From the NCBI RefSeq assembly GCF_018070345.1, contig NZ_JAGPXX010000044.1, positions 1 to 41,872 of the forward strand: 41,872 bases of DNA, given 5' to 3'. The position numbers were made by a program, and so were the translations under genes. The stretch comes from Streptomyces sp. F63 (GTDB taxonomy: Bacteria; Actinomycetota; Actinomycetes; Streptomycetales; Streptomycetaceae). This document shows, piece after piece, positions 8,739 through 19,600 of the stretch. Numbering within the stretch: the first letter of the stretch is position 1; every line of letters begins with the position of its first letter. Below the pieces are notes generated by a model. It saw nothing but the letters and a program-made list of their open reading frames with translations. It was not told the DNA's origin and did not search any database.

Positions 8739-9278
8739 TCAGACGGGCGCGTAGCGGTAGCGGCCCACGAACCAGCCGCGGGCGGCCTCCGTGTGCAGGG
8801 GGAAGGCGAGTTCGGCGGGGGCGTGCAGGATCCGCCAGCCGTCGGTCTCGTCGGTGGGGGCGGACGGCGGCAGGTCCGCCGCGTCGCGTTCGGGCAGCAG
8901 CCCGAAGACGAGCAGGTGCCCGCCGGGGGAGCTGAGGACGTCCGCGAGGCGCACCTCCCGCTCGGCGGCCTCGATGCCCGTCTCCTCACGGAGTTCACGG
9001 ACGACGGCGGCACGCCAGTCCTCGCCGTGGTCGATGAAGCCGCCCGGCAGGGCGAGCCGTCCGCGTCCGGGCTCGATGGCCCGGCGCACCACGGCCAGCC
9101 CCGCGCCGCCGGCCCGTCCGCCGTCCGCCGTGCGGACGGGGAGCAGGGCCACCGCGACCGGCAGCGGGTTGCGGTACGCGACGCTGCCGCAGCTCGCGCA
9201 GGTACGGGGCCATCCGGTGCCGGGAGGGAAGGCGGCACCGCAGGAGGAGCAGTGGGAGTCCGGTTGCGGCTCGGTCAT
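8739..9278 (-). CDS. NUDIX hydrolase with an N-terminal zinc ribbon
   Basis: 179 residues. The N-terminus has two CxxC pairs (C10/C13 and C27/C30) like the zinc ribbon of NADH pyrophosphatase relatives. It is followed by a clear Nudix box in GGFIDHGEDWRAAVVRELRE with ETGI, containing the metal-binding REXXEE core. The enzyme should hydrolyse a nucleoside-diphosphate-linked compound, but the substrate cannot be told. No ribosome site precedes ATG 9278. A minus-strand TACAGT at 9288-9293 lies about 7 bases from a GTG codon at 9281, so the gene is probably read from a leaderless transcript and may begin at that GTG, one codon earlier. It converges on the GH31 gene. Confidence 0.85.
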   Translation of the reverse strand: MTEPQPDSHCSSCGAAFPPGTGWPRTCASCGSVAYRNPLPVAVALLPVRTADGGRAGGAGLAVVRRAIEPGRGRLALPGGFIDHGEDWRAAVVRELREETGIEAAEREVRLADVLSSPGGHLLVFGLLPERDAADLPPSAPTDETDGWRILHAPAELAFPLHTEAARGWFVGRYRYAPV

Positions 9279-9829
9279 CACGGGCGGACTGTAGCGGACG
9301 CGGCGTTCTCCCCGGGCGGCTTCTCCGGACCCCGTCCCGGCCGGATCCGTGAGGGAGGCGTCACGGCGGACGGGGTGCGGGCGGCCCCGGCGGCCGGGCG
9401 ACCCGTATCCGTGTCCCCCTGGCGCGACGTATCGCGCCGCCGGTGCGAGGGAACGGGACCGCGGGCGGGTGGCCACGGGCGGCTGCGGCCGTTTGGACGG
9501 CGGTGGGCGGGTAACCCCGCACGGTGCGCGCCGCGTCCCCGGCCCGCGGCCGGCGGCGCGGCCGCGCGCGGGGCACGGGGCGCGGGCGGTGGCCGTCGCG
9601 CTCGCGGCCGCCCCGGGCAGGCGGAGCGCCGTCCCGGGACTTGCGGGCGCGGCTCCCGGGGAGGCGCGGAGCGTGACCGGGGCGGAGCGGGACGGCATGC
9701 GAGGAGGCAGCGGGCAGGGACGCGGCCCGACGCCGGACCGCCGTGGTCCGCGGTGCGCCGCGTGGTTCTCCGGAGGAGGGTCCGCCGGTGCGGTTTCCCG
9801 GAAGGCCGACGTGCGGTAAAGGACTTCAC
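9279..9829. other. 550-bp gap without a convincing gene
   Basis: It contains an inverted repeat GGCGCGA-CGTA-TCGCGCC at 9421-9438, which is a possible operator, and GTCCCGGGAC at about 9631-9640. A 156-codon open frame here has random Arg/Gly/Pro composition and no ribosome site, so I do not call it. The far end should hold the promoter of the dipeptidase gene. Confidence 0.4.
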
Positions 9830-10723
9830 ATGCCTCAACTCCTGTGTCCCGGAAGCACCGTGTTCCGTACCGGCGTGCGCGCCCGGATGGCGGCCGCTGC
9901 CACCGCCCTGCTCGTCCTGGCCGCCGGCGCACCAGCCGCCTCGGCCGCCTCGGCCGCCCCGGCCGCCCCGGCCCATGCCGGTCCCCGCGAGGGCCGGGAG
10001 CCGCGTGCTCCACGCGAGTTCGTCGACCTGCGGTCCGTCGACCGGACGATACTGCACGACATCCGCTACGCCACGGAGCACAACTTCGTCGGGGACCGGA
10101 TCGACGGCTACCGCAAGCCGCTGTGCCTGCTCACCGAGCCGGCCGCCCGGGCGCTCCAGCGGGCCCAGCGCGATTTCCGGGCCCGCGGATACACCCTGAA
10201 GGTCTACGACTGCTACCGCCCGCAGCGGGCGGTCGACCATTTCGTGCGCTGGGCCGAGGACCGCGGCGACCAGCGGATGAAGCGGGAGTTCTATCCGGAT
10301 GTCGACAAGTCCCGGCTGTTCGAGGACGGCTACATCGCCGAGCGCTCCGGGCACAGCCGCGGCAGCACCGTCGATCTCACGCTGGTGCGGCTGCCGGCCC
10401 GGAAGAGCGGGCATTACCGGCCCGGCATGCCGCTGGTGCCGTGCACCGCGCCGCGGGGGGAGCGGTTCCCGGACAACTCCGTGGACATGGGCACCGGGTA
10501 CGACTGCTTCGACACCCTCTCCCACACCCTCGACGAACGCGTCCGGGGCGGGCAGCGGAAGAACCGGCTGCTGCTGAAGGAGGGGCTGGAGCGCGTGGGC
10601 TTCGTCAACTACGCCCGGGAATGGTGGCATTACACCTATCAGCCCGAGCCTTTCCCGGACAGCTATTTCGACTTCCCCGTCGACGGCCGTTCGCTGTCCG
10701 GACGGGACCGCGCGAAGCGATGA
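9830..10723 (+). CDS. Secreted D-Ala-D-Ala dipeptidase, VanX type (peptidase M15D)
   Basis: 297 residues. It starts with a positively charged n-region and a hydrophobic helix followed by an Ala-rich stretch, so it is probably exported (signal peptide to about residue 50). The zinc site of the VanX family is visible as H175 and D182 (SGHSRGSTVDL) and H267, with catalytic E264 (EWWHY). The conserved Arg is R130 (YDCYRPQRAV). It cleaves free D-Ala-D-Ala or related wall dipeptides. No vanH, vanA or vanRS genes are nearby, so a role in peptidoglycan recycling is more likely than glycopeptide resistance. ATG 9830 is preceded by AAAGGA at 9818-9823. A longer frame with an upstream start at 9743 would bury the signal peptide and is rejected. 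Confidence 0.88.
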   Translation: MPQLLCPGSTVFRTGVRARMAAAATALLVLAAGAPAASAASAAPAAPAHAGPREGREPRAPREFVDLRSVDRTILHDIRYATEHNFVGDRIDGYRKPLCLLTEPAARALQRAQRDFRARGYTLKVYDCYRPQRAVDHFVRWAEDRGDQRMKREFYPDVDKSRLFEDGYIAERSGHSRGSTVDLTLVRLPARKSGHYRPGMPLVPCTAPRGERFPDNSVDMGTGYDCFDTLSHTLDERVRGGQRKNRLLLKEGLERVGFVNYAREWWHYTYQPEPFPDSYFDFPVDGRSLSGRDRAKR

Positions 10724-10738
10724 CCCCGCGGAGCGGGG
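10724..10738 (+). terminator. Short hairpin after the dipeptidase stop codon
   Basis: CCCCGC-GGA-GCGGGG begins directly after the stop codon at 10721-10723. It is a short 6-bp stem between convergent genes. Confidence 0.4.
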
Positions 10739-10767
10739 CCGGTTGCGGGGAGCGCACGGCGGGCCGG

Positions 10768-11376
10768 TCAGGTGGTGACGGGCTCCGGCTGGTCGGAGGC
10801 GAAGTCCATGGCGTGTTCGACGACGGAGATCAGAACCTCCTTGGCGGAGGCCCGTTCCCGCACGTCGCAGAGGATCACCGGAGTGCCGGGAGTGAGGTCG
10901 AGGGCCTCACTGACCACCTCGGGCGGGTAGCGGTCGGCGCCGTCGAAGCAGTTGACGGCGACGGTGAACGGGATGCCGCGGCGCTCGAAGTAGTCGACGG
11001 CCGCGAAGCTGTCGCTCAGCCGCCGGGTGTCGGCGAGGACGACCGCACCCAGCGCACCCTGCGCCAGCTCATCCCAGAGAAACCAGAACCGGTCCTGCCC
11101 CGGGGTGCCGAAAAGGTACAGGACCAGATCGTCGCGGAGCGAGATCCGGCCGAAGTCCATGGCGACGGTGGTGGTGCGTTTGTCCTCGACGCCTTCGAGG
11201 GAGTCCACCGGCCGCCCGACCTCGGTGAGCATCTCCTCGGTGCGCAGCGGCTTGATCTCGCTGACCGTGCTGACCAGGGTCGTCTTGCCGACGCCGAAGC
11301 CGCCCGCCACCAGGATTTTCAGCGTGACCGGCTCGACGGCGGCCGCGCCGCGGCGTTCAGAACGCCCGAAGACCAT
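10768..11376 (-). CDS. Orphan CvnD-type small GTP-binding protein
   Basis: 202 residues of the ATP/GTP-binding family that forms the fourth gene of actinobacterial conservons (cvnABCD). The P-loop GGFGVGKT spans residues 25-32, followed by switch-like EDKRTTTVAMDFG and FGTPGQDRFWFLWDE, and NCFD in place of NKxD. In conservons it works with a membrane kinase-like CvnA, a roadblock CvnB and DUF742 CvnC. None of these is adjacent, so it is an orphan. The ATG at 11376 is chosen over the one at 11397 because GGAGG (11384-11388) lies 9 bases before it and inside the longer version. A DevR-like site lies about 165 bp upstream, and the neighbouring gene is a sensor kinase. Confidence 0.87.
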   Translation of the reverse strand: MVFGRSERRGAAAVEPVTLKILVAGGFGVGKTTLVSTVSEIKPLRTEEMLTEVGRPVDSLEGVEDKRTTTVAMDFGRISLRDDLVLYLFGTPGQDRFWFLWDELAQGALGAVVLADTRRLSDSFAAVDYFERRGIPFTVAVNCFDGADRYPPEVVSEALDLTPGTPVILCDVRERASAKEVLISVVEHAMDFASDQPEPVTT

Positions 11377-11518
11377 CGATCTGTTCCTCCGTGTCATAGG
11401 GGCCGCGGGCCGGAGCGGTTCCGCGAGGCCCGGACGGGCCGTCCGGCACCGGCGGGCCGGGTCCTCCGGCCACGGTGACGGACCGGCGCCGCGGGCAGCG
11501 GAACCGGGCAACTCCCCC

Positions 11519-11553
11519 GGGACATGCGATCGTTCCCGATGGACTCTAGTCCC
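11519..11553 (-). promoter_or_regulatory. DevR/OsdR-like site upstream of the GTPase gene
   Basis: On the minus strand GGGACTAGAGTCCA (11540-11553) matches the DevR core GGGACTWWAGTCCC at all but two positions. A further half-site GGGAC (plus strand, 11519-11523) lies 21 bp from the equivalent half-site at 11540. TAGAGT inside the box could also act as a -10. It sits between the kinase stop codon and the GTPase start. Confidence 0.5.
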
Positions 11554-11590
11554 GGCAAGTGCCCGGCGTGTCACCGCCTCCGCCGGAACG

Positions 11591-11607
11591 GGCCCCGGGA
11601 CGGGGCC
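11591..11607 (-). terminator. Candidate terminator of the sensor kinase gene
   Basis: GGCCCCG-GGA-CGGGGCC forms a 7-bp stem with a 3-base loop, 73 bp after the kinase stop codon on the minus strand. Confidence 0.45.
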
Positions 11608-11679
11608 GGGACGGGTGGCGTGCCGGACATCGCGGGATTCGCCCCGCCCCGGAGCCGGGTGCGCGGGTCCAGGGTGCGG

Positions 11680-13398
11680 TCAGTCCGCCTCCAGCGGCAC
11701 CCGCCAGGTGACGGTCGTGCCGCCGCCGGGCGTGCCGGTCACCTCGAAGGAACCGCCGAGTTGTTCGGCCCGCTCGGTGAGGTTGCGGAGTCCGCTGCGG
11801 CGTCCCCCCTCCGGGATGCCCACCCCGTTGTCGGAGACCGTGAGGACGAGTTCCGTGGCGGTCACCTTCACGGCGACGTCGGTGCGGGTGGCCTGGGCGT
11901 GCCGGGCGGCGTTGGACAGGGCCTCCCCGAGGACGGCGACCGCGTGGTCGGCCACCTGGCGGGGCACCTGGGTGTCGAGCAGGCCCTCCATGCGGAGGCT
12001 CGGCGGGAAGCCCATCGGCCCGGCGATCTCGCCGACCGCCTGCGCGATCCGGGCACGGAGGTTGTGGCCCTCCCCCGGCTGGCGGGAGCGCAGGCCGAAG
12101 ATCGTCGACCGGATGATCTTGATGGTCTCGTCCAGGTCGCCGACCGCCCGCACCACGCGTTCGGAGGCGCTGTCGTGCTCGATCAGGCGGGCGGCGCTCT
12201 GCAGGGTCATACCGGTGGCGAAGAGCCGCTGGATGGCGAGGTCGTGCAGGTCCCTCGCGATGCGGTCACGGTCCTCCAGCAGCGCGATCTGCTCGGCGTC
12301 CTGCTGCCGCTCGGCGAGCTCCATGGCCACGGCGGCCTGTCCGGCGAAGCCCAGCAGCGGCTCCGTCTCCTGGTCGCTGAAGGAGGGCCGGTCCTTCTCC
12401 CGGACGAGGAGCAGCACGCCGCGGACGCCGGTGGCGGTGCCGATGGGCACGGCCACCGCCGGGCCGAGACCGACGAACCGTTCCGGCCCGGCGGAGATCC
12501 TGGGGTCGTCGGCGGCGTCGGAGCTGGTCACGGGGACGGCTTCGCGGAAGGCGAGCCCGCACAGGCTGGACCCGATGGGCAGCACCAGACCGCGGTGGAT
12601 GTCGGACTCGCGGCCGATCGCCAGCTCCACGACCAGATTGGTCCCGTCCCCGACGGGCAGGGCGATGACGGCCAGCACGGAGGACGTTATCTCCCGGGCG
12701 CGCTCGGCGATCCTGCCCAGCACCTCGCCGCGCGGACGGCCGGAGAGCAGCTCGTAGGTGACCTCGCCGCTCGCCCGCAGCCAGCGCTCGCGCTGCCGGG
12801 ACTCCTCGTACAGCCGGGCGTTGTCGATGGCCACGCCGGCCGCGACGGCGAGGGTGGACAGGACGGCCTCGTCCTCGTCGTCGAACTGCCCGCCGCCCCG
12901 CTTCTCGGTGAGGTACAGATTGCCGAAGACCTTGCCGCGGACCCGGATGGGCGTGCCGGCGAAGCTGTTCATCGGCGGGTGGTTGGCCGGGAAGCCGTAG
13001 GAGGCCGAGTGCTCGGAGAGCTTGGCCAGCCGCAGCGGCTCGGGGTTGCGGATGAGCTCGCCCAGGATGCCGTGGCCGGCGGGGTACGGGCCGATGGCGG
13101 CGATCTCCTCCTCGCTGAGGCCGACCGTGAGGAACTTCACCAGCCCCTTGCCGTCCTCACTGATCACGCCGAGCGCGGCGTACTGGGCGTCCACCAGGGC
13201 CGCGGCCGCCTCGACGATGCGCTGGAGCACCCCCTCCAGGTCCAGCTCCCGCCCGACCGACAGCACGGCCTCCAGCAGGTGGTGCACGCGGTCCCGGGTG
13301 CCCCGGGCGGCGTCGATCCGGGACTGCAGCTCCTCCAGCAGTTCGTCCAGCCGCAGCTGCGGCAGACGCACCGCGCCGCTCTCCTCGGGGGTTCCCAC
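11680..13398 (-). CDS. Two-GAF sensor histidine kinase, DevS/DosT/OsdK type
   Basis: 572-residue cytoplasmic kinase. GAF1 spans roughly residues 55-200, GAF2 220-365, then HisKA_3 with phospho-acceptor H385 (RDLHDLAIQRLF), and a HATPase with GEALSNAARHA and DNGVGI. GAF1 contains GFPANHPPM. H140 in HPPM aligns with the heme-ligating His of mycobacterial DosS/DosT by my reading, so sensing of O2, NO or CO is likely. The start is GTG 13398, supported by an excellent GGAGGTGA at 13406-13413. The gene lies 82 bp downstream of narI1 on the same strand and may be partly co-transcribed with narG1H1J1I1. Its natural partner is the DevR-type regulator at 41086, which is not adjacent. Known DevS proteins are about this length. 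Confidence 0.88.
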   Translation of the reverse strand: MGTPEESGAVRLPQLRLDELLEELQSRIDAARGTRDRVHHLLEAVLSVGRELDLEGVLQRIVEAAAALVDAQYAALGVISEDGKGLVKFLTVGLSEEEIAAIGPYPAGHGILGELIRNPEPLRLAKLSEHSASYGFPANHPPMNSFAGTPIRVRGKVFGNLYLTEKRGGGQFDDEDEAVLSTLAVAAGVAIDNARLYEESRQRERWLRASGEVTYELLSGRPRGEVLGRIAERAREITSSVLAVIALPVGDGTNLVVELAIGRESDIHRGLVLPIGSSLCGLAFREAVPVTSSDAADDPRISAGPERFVGLGPAVAVPIGTATGVRGVLLLVREKDRPSFSDQETEPLLGFAGQAAVAMELAERQQDAEQIALLEDRDRIARDLHDLAIQRLFATGMTLQSAARLIEHDSASERVVRAVGDLDETIKIIRSTIFGLRSRQPGEGHNLRARIAQAVGEIAGPMGFPPSLRMEGLLDTQVPRQVADHAVAVLGEALSNAARHAQATRTDVAVKVTATELVLTVSDNGVGIPEGGRRSGLRNLTERAEQLGGSFEVTGTPGGGTTVTWRVPLEAD

Positions 13399-13455
13399 CC
13401 TGTGCTCACCTCCACATGGTCCCGGCGGGCCGAACGCCCGGCGGGGTCACGTCTC

Positions 13456-13471
13456 CCACGGTATCCGGAGC
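13456..13471 (-). promoter_or_regulatory. CCGGATAC element before the sensor kinase gene
   Basis: On the minus strand this reads CCGGATACCGTGGGAG. The same element, CCGGATACGGTGGGGG, lies before the response regulator at 40950-40965 (14 of 16 identical). TACCGT could act as a -10 (TAnnnT) with TCTGAC 16 bp upstream. Confidence 0.35.
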
Positions 13472-13480
13472 ACCGGGGTG

Positions 13481-14290
13481 TCAGACACGCTCCCATCCGC
13501 GGCGGGGGCCGCGGGATCCCAGCTGGACGTCCCGGCTGCGGTAGACGATGTACGGGCGGGTGAGGTAGCCGAGCGGCGCGGTGAGCATGTGCACCAGCCG
13601 GGTGAAGGGCCAGGCGGCGAAGAGGGCCAGCGCGCTGAGGGCGTGCAGCTGGAAGAGCACGGGCGCGCCGGCCATCAGGGCGGGGTCGGGCCGGAAGAAG
13701 AAGACGCCGCGGAACCAGGGCGAGATGGTGGTGCGGTAGTCGTAGCCGCCGCCGACGACGTTCGCGGCCACGGTGGCGGCGAGCCCCAGGACGATGGCGA
13801 GCACCAGCAGCAGGTACATGAACTTGTCGTTGCGCGTGGTGGCCATGAAGACCGGGCCGACGGTGCGCCGCCGGTAGACGAGGATGGCGATGCCGGCGAG
13901 GGTGCTGATCCCGGCGATGGTGCCCAGCACGACGGCCGTGACGTGGTACGTGTGCTCGCTGATCCCGGCGGCCTCGGTCCAGCTCTTGGGGATCACCAGT
14001 CCGCCGATGTGGCCGAGGAGCACCACCAGGATGCCGAAGTGGAAGAGGGGGCTGCCGATCCGCAGCAGCCGGCTCTCGTGGAGCTGGGAGGAGCGGGTGG
14101 TCCAGCCGAACTTGTCGTAGCGGTAGCGCCAGACGTGGCCGGCGACGAACATCGTCAGGGCGATGTACGGCAGCACCACCCACAGGACGATGTCCGGGGC
14201 ACCGGACTGCCCTCCGGCGGTCTCGGCCGTCCCGGCGGCCAGGGCGGGCAGGGCGGGCAGGGACACCGGTGTCGCGGCGGGGGGAGTCAT
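13481..14290 (-). CDS. narI: Respiratory nitrate reductase gamma subunit (cytochrome b), operon 1
   Basis: 269-residue membrane protein with five hydrophobic helices. It takes electrons from menaquinol and passes them to NarH. The four heme-b ligands of the family are visible as the His pairs in LFHFGILVVLLGHIGG and in LFQLHALSALALFAAW with TRLVH. Its ATG (14290) overlaps the narJ1 stop in an ATGA, indicating translational coupling. The N-terminus has a Pro/Ala-rich stretch before the first helix. Confidence 0.93.
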   Translation of the reverse strand: MTPPAATPVSLPALPALAAGTAETAGGQSGAPDIVLWVVLPYIALTMFVAGHVWRYRYDKFGWTTRSSQLHESRLLRIGSPLFHFGILVVLLGHIGGLVIPKSWTEAAGISEHTYHVTAVVLGTIAGISTLAGIAILVYRRRTVGPVFMATTRNDKFMYLLLVLAIVLGLAATVAANVVGGGYDYRTTISPWFRGVFFFRPDPALMAGAPVLFQLHALSALALFAAWPFTRLVHMLTAPLGYLTRPYIVYRSRDVQLGSRGPRRGWERV

Positions 14291-14924
14291 CGGCGGCCTC
14301 CGGCGGGCTCGGGCATGAACTGCGGGGGTGTGAAGGGGGCCAGGCCCACCTCCTCCTCGGGCGGGCCCTCGGCGGCCAGCCGGGCGACGGCCTCCCGCTC
14401 GTCCCCGCGCAGCGGGGGCAGGGTGGCCGAGACGGAGTCCAGGACGTGCGCCCAGGGCGCCGCGGCGTCGCGCAGGGCGAGGCGCAGCAGTTCCAGTCCG
14501 GCACGGTGGTCGAGGAGCAGGGGGCGGCCGGCCTCGGGGTGCTGGGCGGCGAATTCGAGGACGACGGCGAGGTGGTCGGGGAGTTCGTCGTCGGTGAGCC
14601 GCAGTCCGGCCCGGGCGTAGGTCTGCTTCAGCCGGAGGAGGGCGACGCCGCGCTTCCGGGTGTCGCCGTGGGCGTAGTAGGTGAGGAACGGGCAGCAGCG
14701 CTTGCGGTGGTCGAAGAGGGTCACGTAGCCGGCGGCCAGCTCGGTGAGCGGGGTGGCGCCGGCGTGGTCGAGGAAGCGGAGGAGGGGGGCGCCGGCCGCT
14801 TCCGGCAGGGCTCCGGCGGCCCGGCGGGCGAGCCGGGCGTGCCCCGGGAAGTGTTCCTCCGGGTAGGCCAGCAGCAGGGACTGCACCTGCCAGGCGATGG
14901 GCATCCAGGGGGCGACGGAGCCGT

Positions 14925-14928
<4 letters not shown>
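14287..14928 (-). CDS. narJ: Nitrate reductase assembly chaperone (delta subunit), operon 1
   Basis: 213-residue cytoplasmic chaperone needed to insert the molybdenum cofactor into NarG before the complex attaches to NarI. It has the family core DHRKRCCPFLTYYAHGDTRKRG region (about residues 70-95), the ELPDHLAVVLEF motif and a Pro-rich end (FTPPQFMPEP). The start is GTG 14928, overlapping the narH1 stop as GTGA, with GGAGGAG just upstream. It overlaps narI1 as ATGA. Confidence 0.9.
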
Positions 14929-16633
<1,705 letters not shown>

Positions 16634-16634
<1 letters not shown>

Positions 16635-19600
16635 CAGTACTGCACCTCCTGGCCGCGGCGGCGGATGACGGTGACCTCGTCGCGCTGGTTGCCGGTGGGG
16701 CCCAGGTAGTTGAAGGCGAAGCTCAGCTGGGCGTAGCCGCCGATGAGATGGGTGGGTTTGACCAGCAGCCGGGTGAGCGAGTTGTGGATGCCGCCGCGCC
16801 GCCCGGTGGTCTCGGTGCGGGGGACGTCGATGAGCCGGTCCTGTGCGTGGTGCATGTAGACGGTGCCCTCCGGCATGCGGTGGGAGACGACGGCGCGGGC
16901 GGTGACGACGCCGTTGCGGTTGACCGCCTCGATCCAGTCGTTGTCGTGGATGCCGAGCCTGACGGCGTCCTCCTGGGCCATCCAGATGGTCTGCCCGCCC
17001 CGGGAGAGGGAGAGCATGAAGAGGTTGTCCTGGTACTCGGAGTGGATCGACCACTTGTTGTGCGGGGTGAGGTAGCGCAGGGTCAGCCCGGCCTCGCTCC
17101 GCTCGCCGAGCCGGGGCTCGTCGAACAGGGCGTGCATGTTGAGCGGGGGCCGGTAGACGGGCATCCACTCGCCGAGTTCGGCGATCCAGTCGTGGTCGAG
17201 GAAGAAGTGCTGGCGGCCGGTGAGGGTGTGCCAGGGCTTCAGCCGTTCGACGTTGATGGTGAACGGCGAGTAGCGGCGCCCGCCGGACTCGGAGCCGGAC
17301 CACTCCGGGGAGGTGATGACGGGGACGGGCCCGGCCTGGGTGTCGGCGAAGCTGACCTGCTTGCCCTCGTGTTCGCCGGCCAGGTCGGCGAGCCGGGTAC
17401 CGGTGCGGGCCTCGACCTGGCGGAAACCCTGGGTGGCCAGATGGCCGTTGGTGGTGCCGGAGAGGGCGAGGATCGCCTCGCACGCCTGGACGTCGCGGGC
17501 GATGGAGGGGCGGCCGTCGGCGGGGCCGCCGCGGACCGTGCCGTTCTTGTGCCGCAGGTACTCCAGTTCCCGTTCGTACTGGAAGGTGACGCCCTTGGTG
17601 GTGGCGCCGAGGGTGTCCAGGAGGGGGCCGAGGGCGGTCATCTTGTCGGCGACGGCCGGGTAGTCGCGTTCGACGGTGATGAGCTTGGGCATGGTGCGGC
17701 CGGGGACGGGCTCGCACTCCCCCGCCTTCCAGTCGCGCACCCGGCCGTGCGGGGTGGCCATCTCGTCGGGGGTGTCGTGCAGCAGGGGCGCCGCCACGAC
17801 GTCGTTGACGGTGCCGAGGTGGCCGGCGGCGAGGGTGCTGAAGGTCCCGGCGATGGTGTTGAAGGCGTCCCAGTCCGTCCGGGTCTGCCACGGCGGCGGG
17901 ATCGCGGGGTTGAAGGAGTTCACGAAGGGGTGCATGTCCGTGGTGTTGAGGTCGTGCTTCTCGTACCAGGTGGCGGCGGGCAGCACCACGTCGGAGTAGA
18001 GGGTGGTGCTGGTCATCCGGAAGTCGAGGGTGAGCAGCAGGTCGAGCTTGCCGGTGGGGGCCTCCTCGCGCCAGGTGACGTCGCGGGGGCGGGCGCCGGG
18101 CGGGGCCTCGCCGGCGCGGACGGAGGAGTCGGCGCCGAGGAGGTGCTTGAGGAAGTACTCGTTGCCCTTGGCGGAGGAGCCGAGGAGGTTGGCCCGCCAG
18201 ATGGTGAGGACGCGGGGGAAGTTCTCGGGGGCGTCCGGGTCCTCGCCGGCGAAGCGGAGATTGCCGGACTTCAGTTCGCCGACGATGTGCTCGGCGGGTT
18301 CGCGGCCGGCGGCGGCCGCCTCCTCGGCGAGGGTGATCGGATTGCGGTTGAAGGTGGGGTAGGACGGCATCCAGCCCATGCGGGCGGACTGCGCGATGAC
18401 GTCGGCCGTGGACTTGCCGGTGAAGCTGCCGCCGGCCGTGGTGGCGGAGAGGGCGTCGGCGCCGAAGGGGTCGTAGCGGAACTGGTCGGAGTGGAGGTAC
18501 CAGTACGCGGTCTGGATCATCTGCCGGGCGGGCCGGTTCCAGTCGGAGGCCGTGGCCAGGGCGGAGTAGCCGGTGATGGGCCGGACCTTCTCCTGGCCGA
18601 CGTAGTGCGCCCAGCCGCCGCCGTTGACGCCCTGGCAGCCGGTGAGGGTGGTCAGGGTGAGGAAGGCGCGGTAGATGGTGTCGGAGTGGAACCAGTGGTT
18701 GGTGCCCGCGCCCATGACGATCATCGAACGGCCGCGGGACTCCTCGGCGTTGGCGGCGAACTCCCGGGCGATACGGGCCGCCTGCTCCCCCGGCACCCCG
18801 GTGATCCGCTCCTGCCAGGCGGGGGTGTAGGGCTGCTCGGTGTCCTCGTAGCCGGTGGGCCACTCGCCGGGCAGGCCCTCGCGGCGCACCCCGTACTGGG
18901 CCAGCAGCAGGTCGTAGACGGTCGTCACCAGGCGGCCGGCGATCCGGCGGACGGGGACGCCGCGGCGCAGCCGGCCCGCCGAGCCGTCGGGGGTGTCGAA
19001 GCGGACGAGGCCGACCTCCACCGGGTCTTCGCCGCCGCCGTCGGCGCTCAGCAGCGGGTCGGTGTCGCCGAGGTCGAGGTTCCAGCGGCCGGCGTCGGAC
19101 GCGGCGTAGCGGTGGCCGAGGGAGCCGCCGGGCACCACGGGGCGGCCGGTGGCGGCGTCGAGGAGGACGGTCCTGAAGTCGGCGTGCTCGGCCGCGGCCT
19201 CCTCACCGCCCAGGTCGGCCGCGGTGAGGAACTTGCCGGGCTTGTGGGCCGGTCCCCCGGTGTCCGGGTCCTCACCGGTCTCCTCCAGGGTGACCAGGTA
19301 GGGCAGGTCGGTGTAGCGCTTCACGTAGTCGGTGAAGTAGGGGGTGGCGCGGTCGGTGAAGAACTCCTTGAGGACCACGTGGCCCATGGCCATGGCCAGC
19401 GCCCCGTCGGTGCCGGGGCGGGCGGGCACCCACTCGTCGGCGAACTTGACGTTGTCGGCGTAGTCGGGCGCGACGGCGACGACCTTCTGGCCGCGGTAGC
19501 GCGCCTCCGCCATCCAGTGCGCGTCGGGGGTGCGGGTCACCGGGAGGTTGGAGCCCCACATGACGAGGTAGCCGGCGTCCCACCAGTCGCCCGACTCGGG

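Noticed and set aside
8722..8740. GACGGG/CCCGTC hairpin between the GH31 and NUDIX genes
   Set aside because: A 6-bp stem running into the NUDIX stop codon. Too weak to call a terminator.
9349..9819. 156-codon open frame before the dipeptidase gene
   Set aside because: Random Arg/Gly/Pro composition, no ribosome site, no recognisable motif. Typical of open frames in high-GC DNA.
9830..10723. Vancomycin resistance locus
   Set aside because: Only a VanX-type dipeptidase is present. There is no vanH, vanA or vanRS-like gene nearby.
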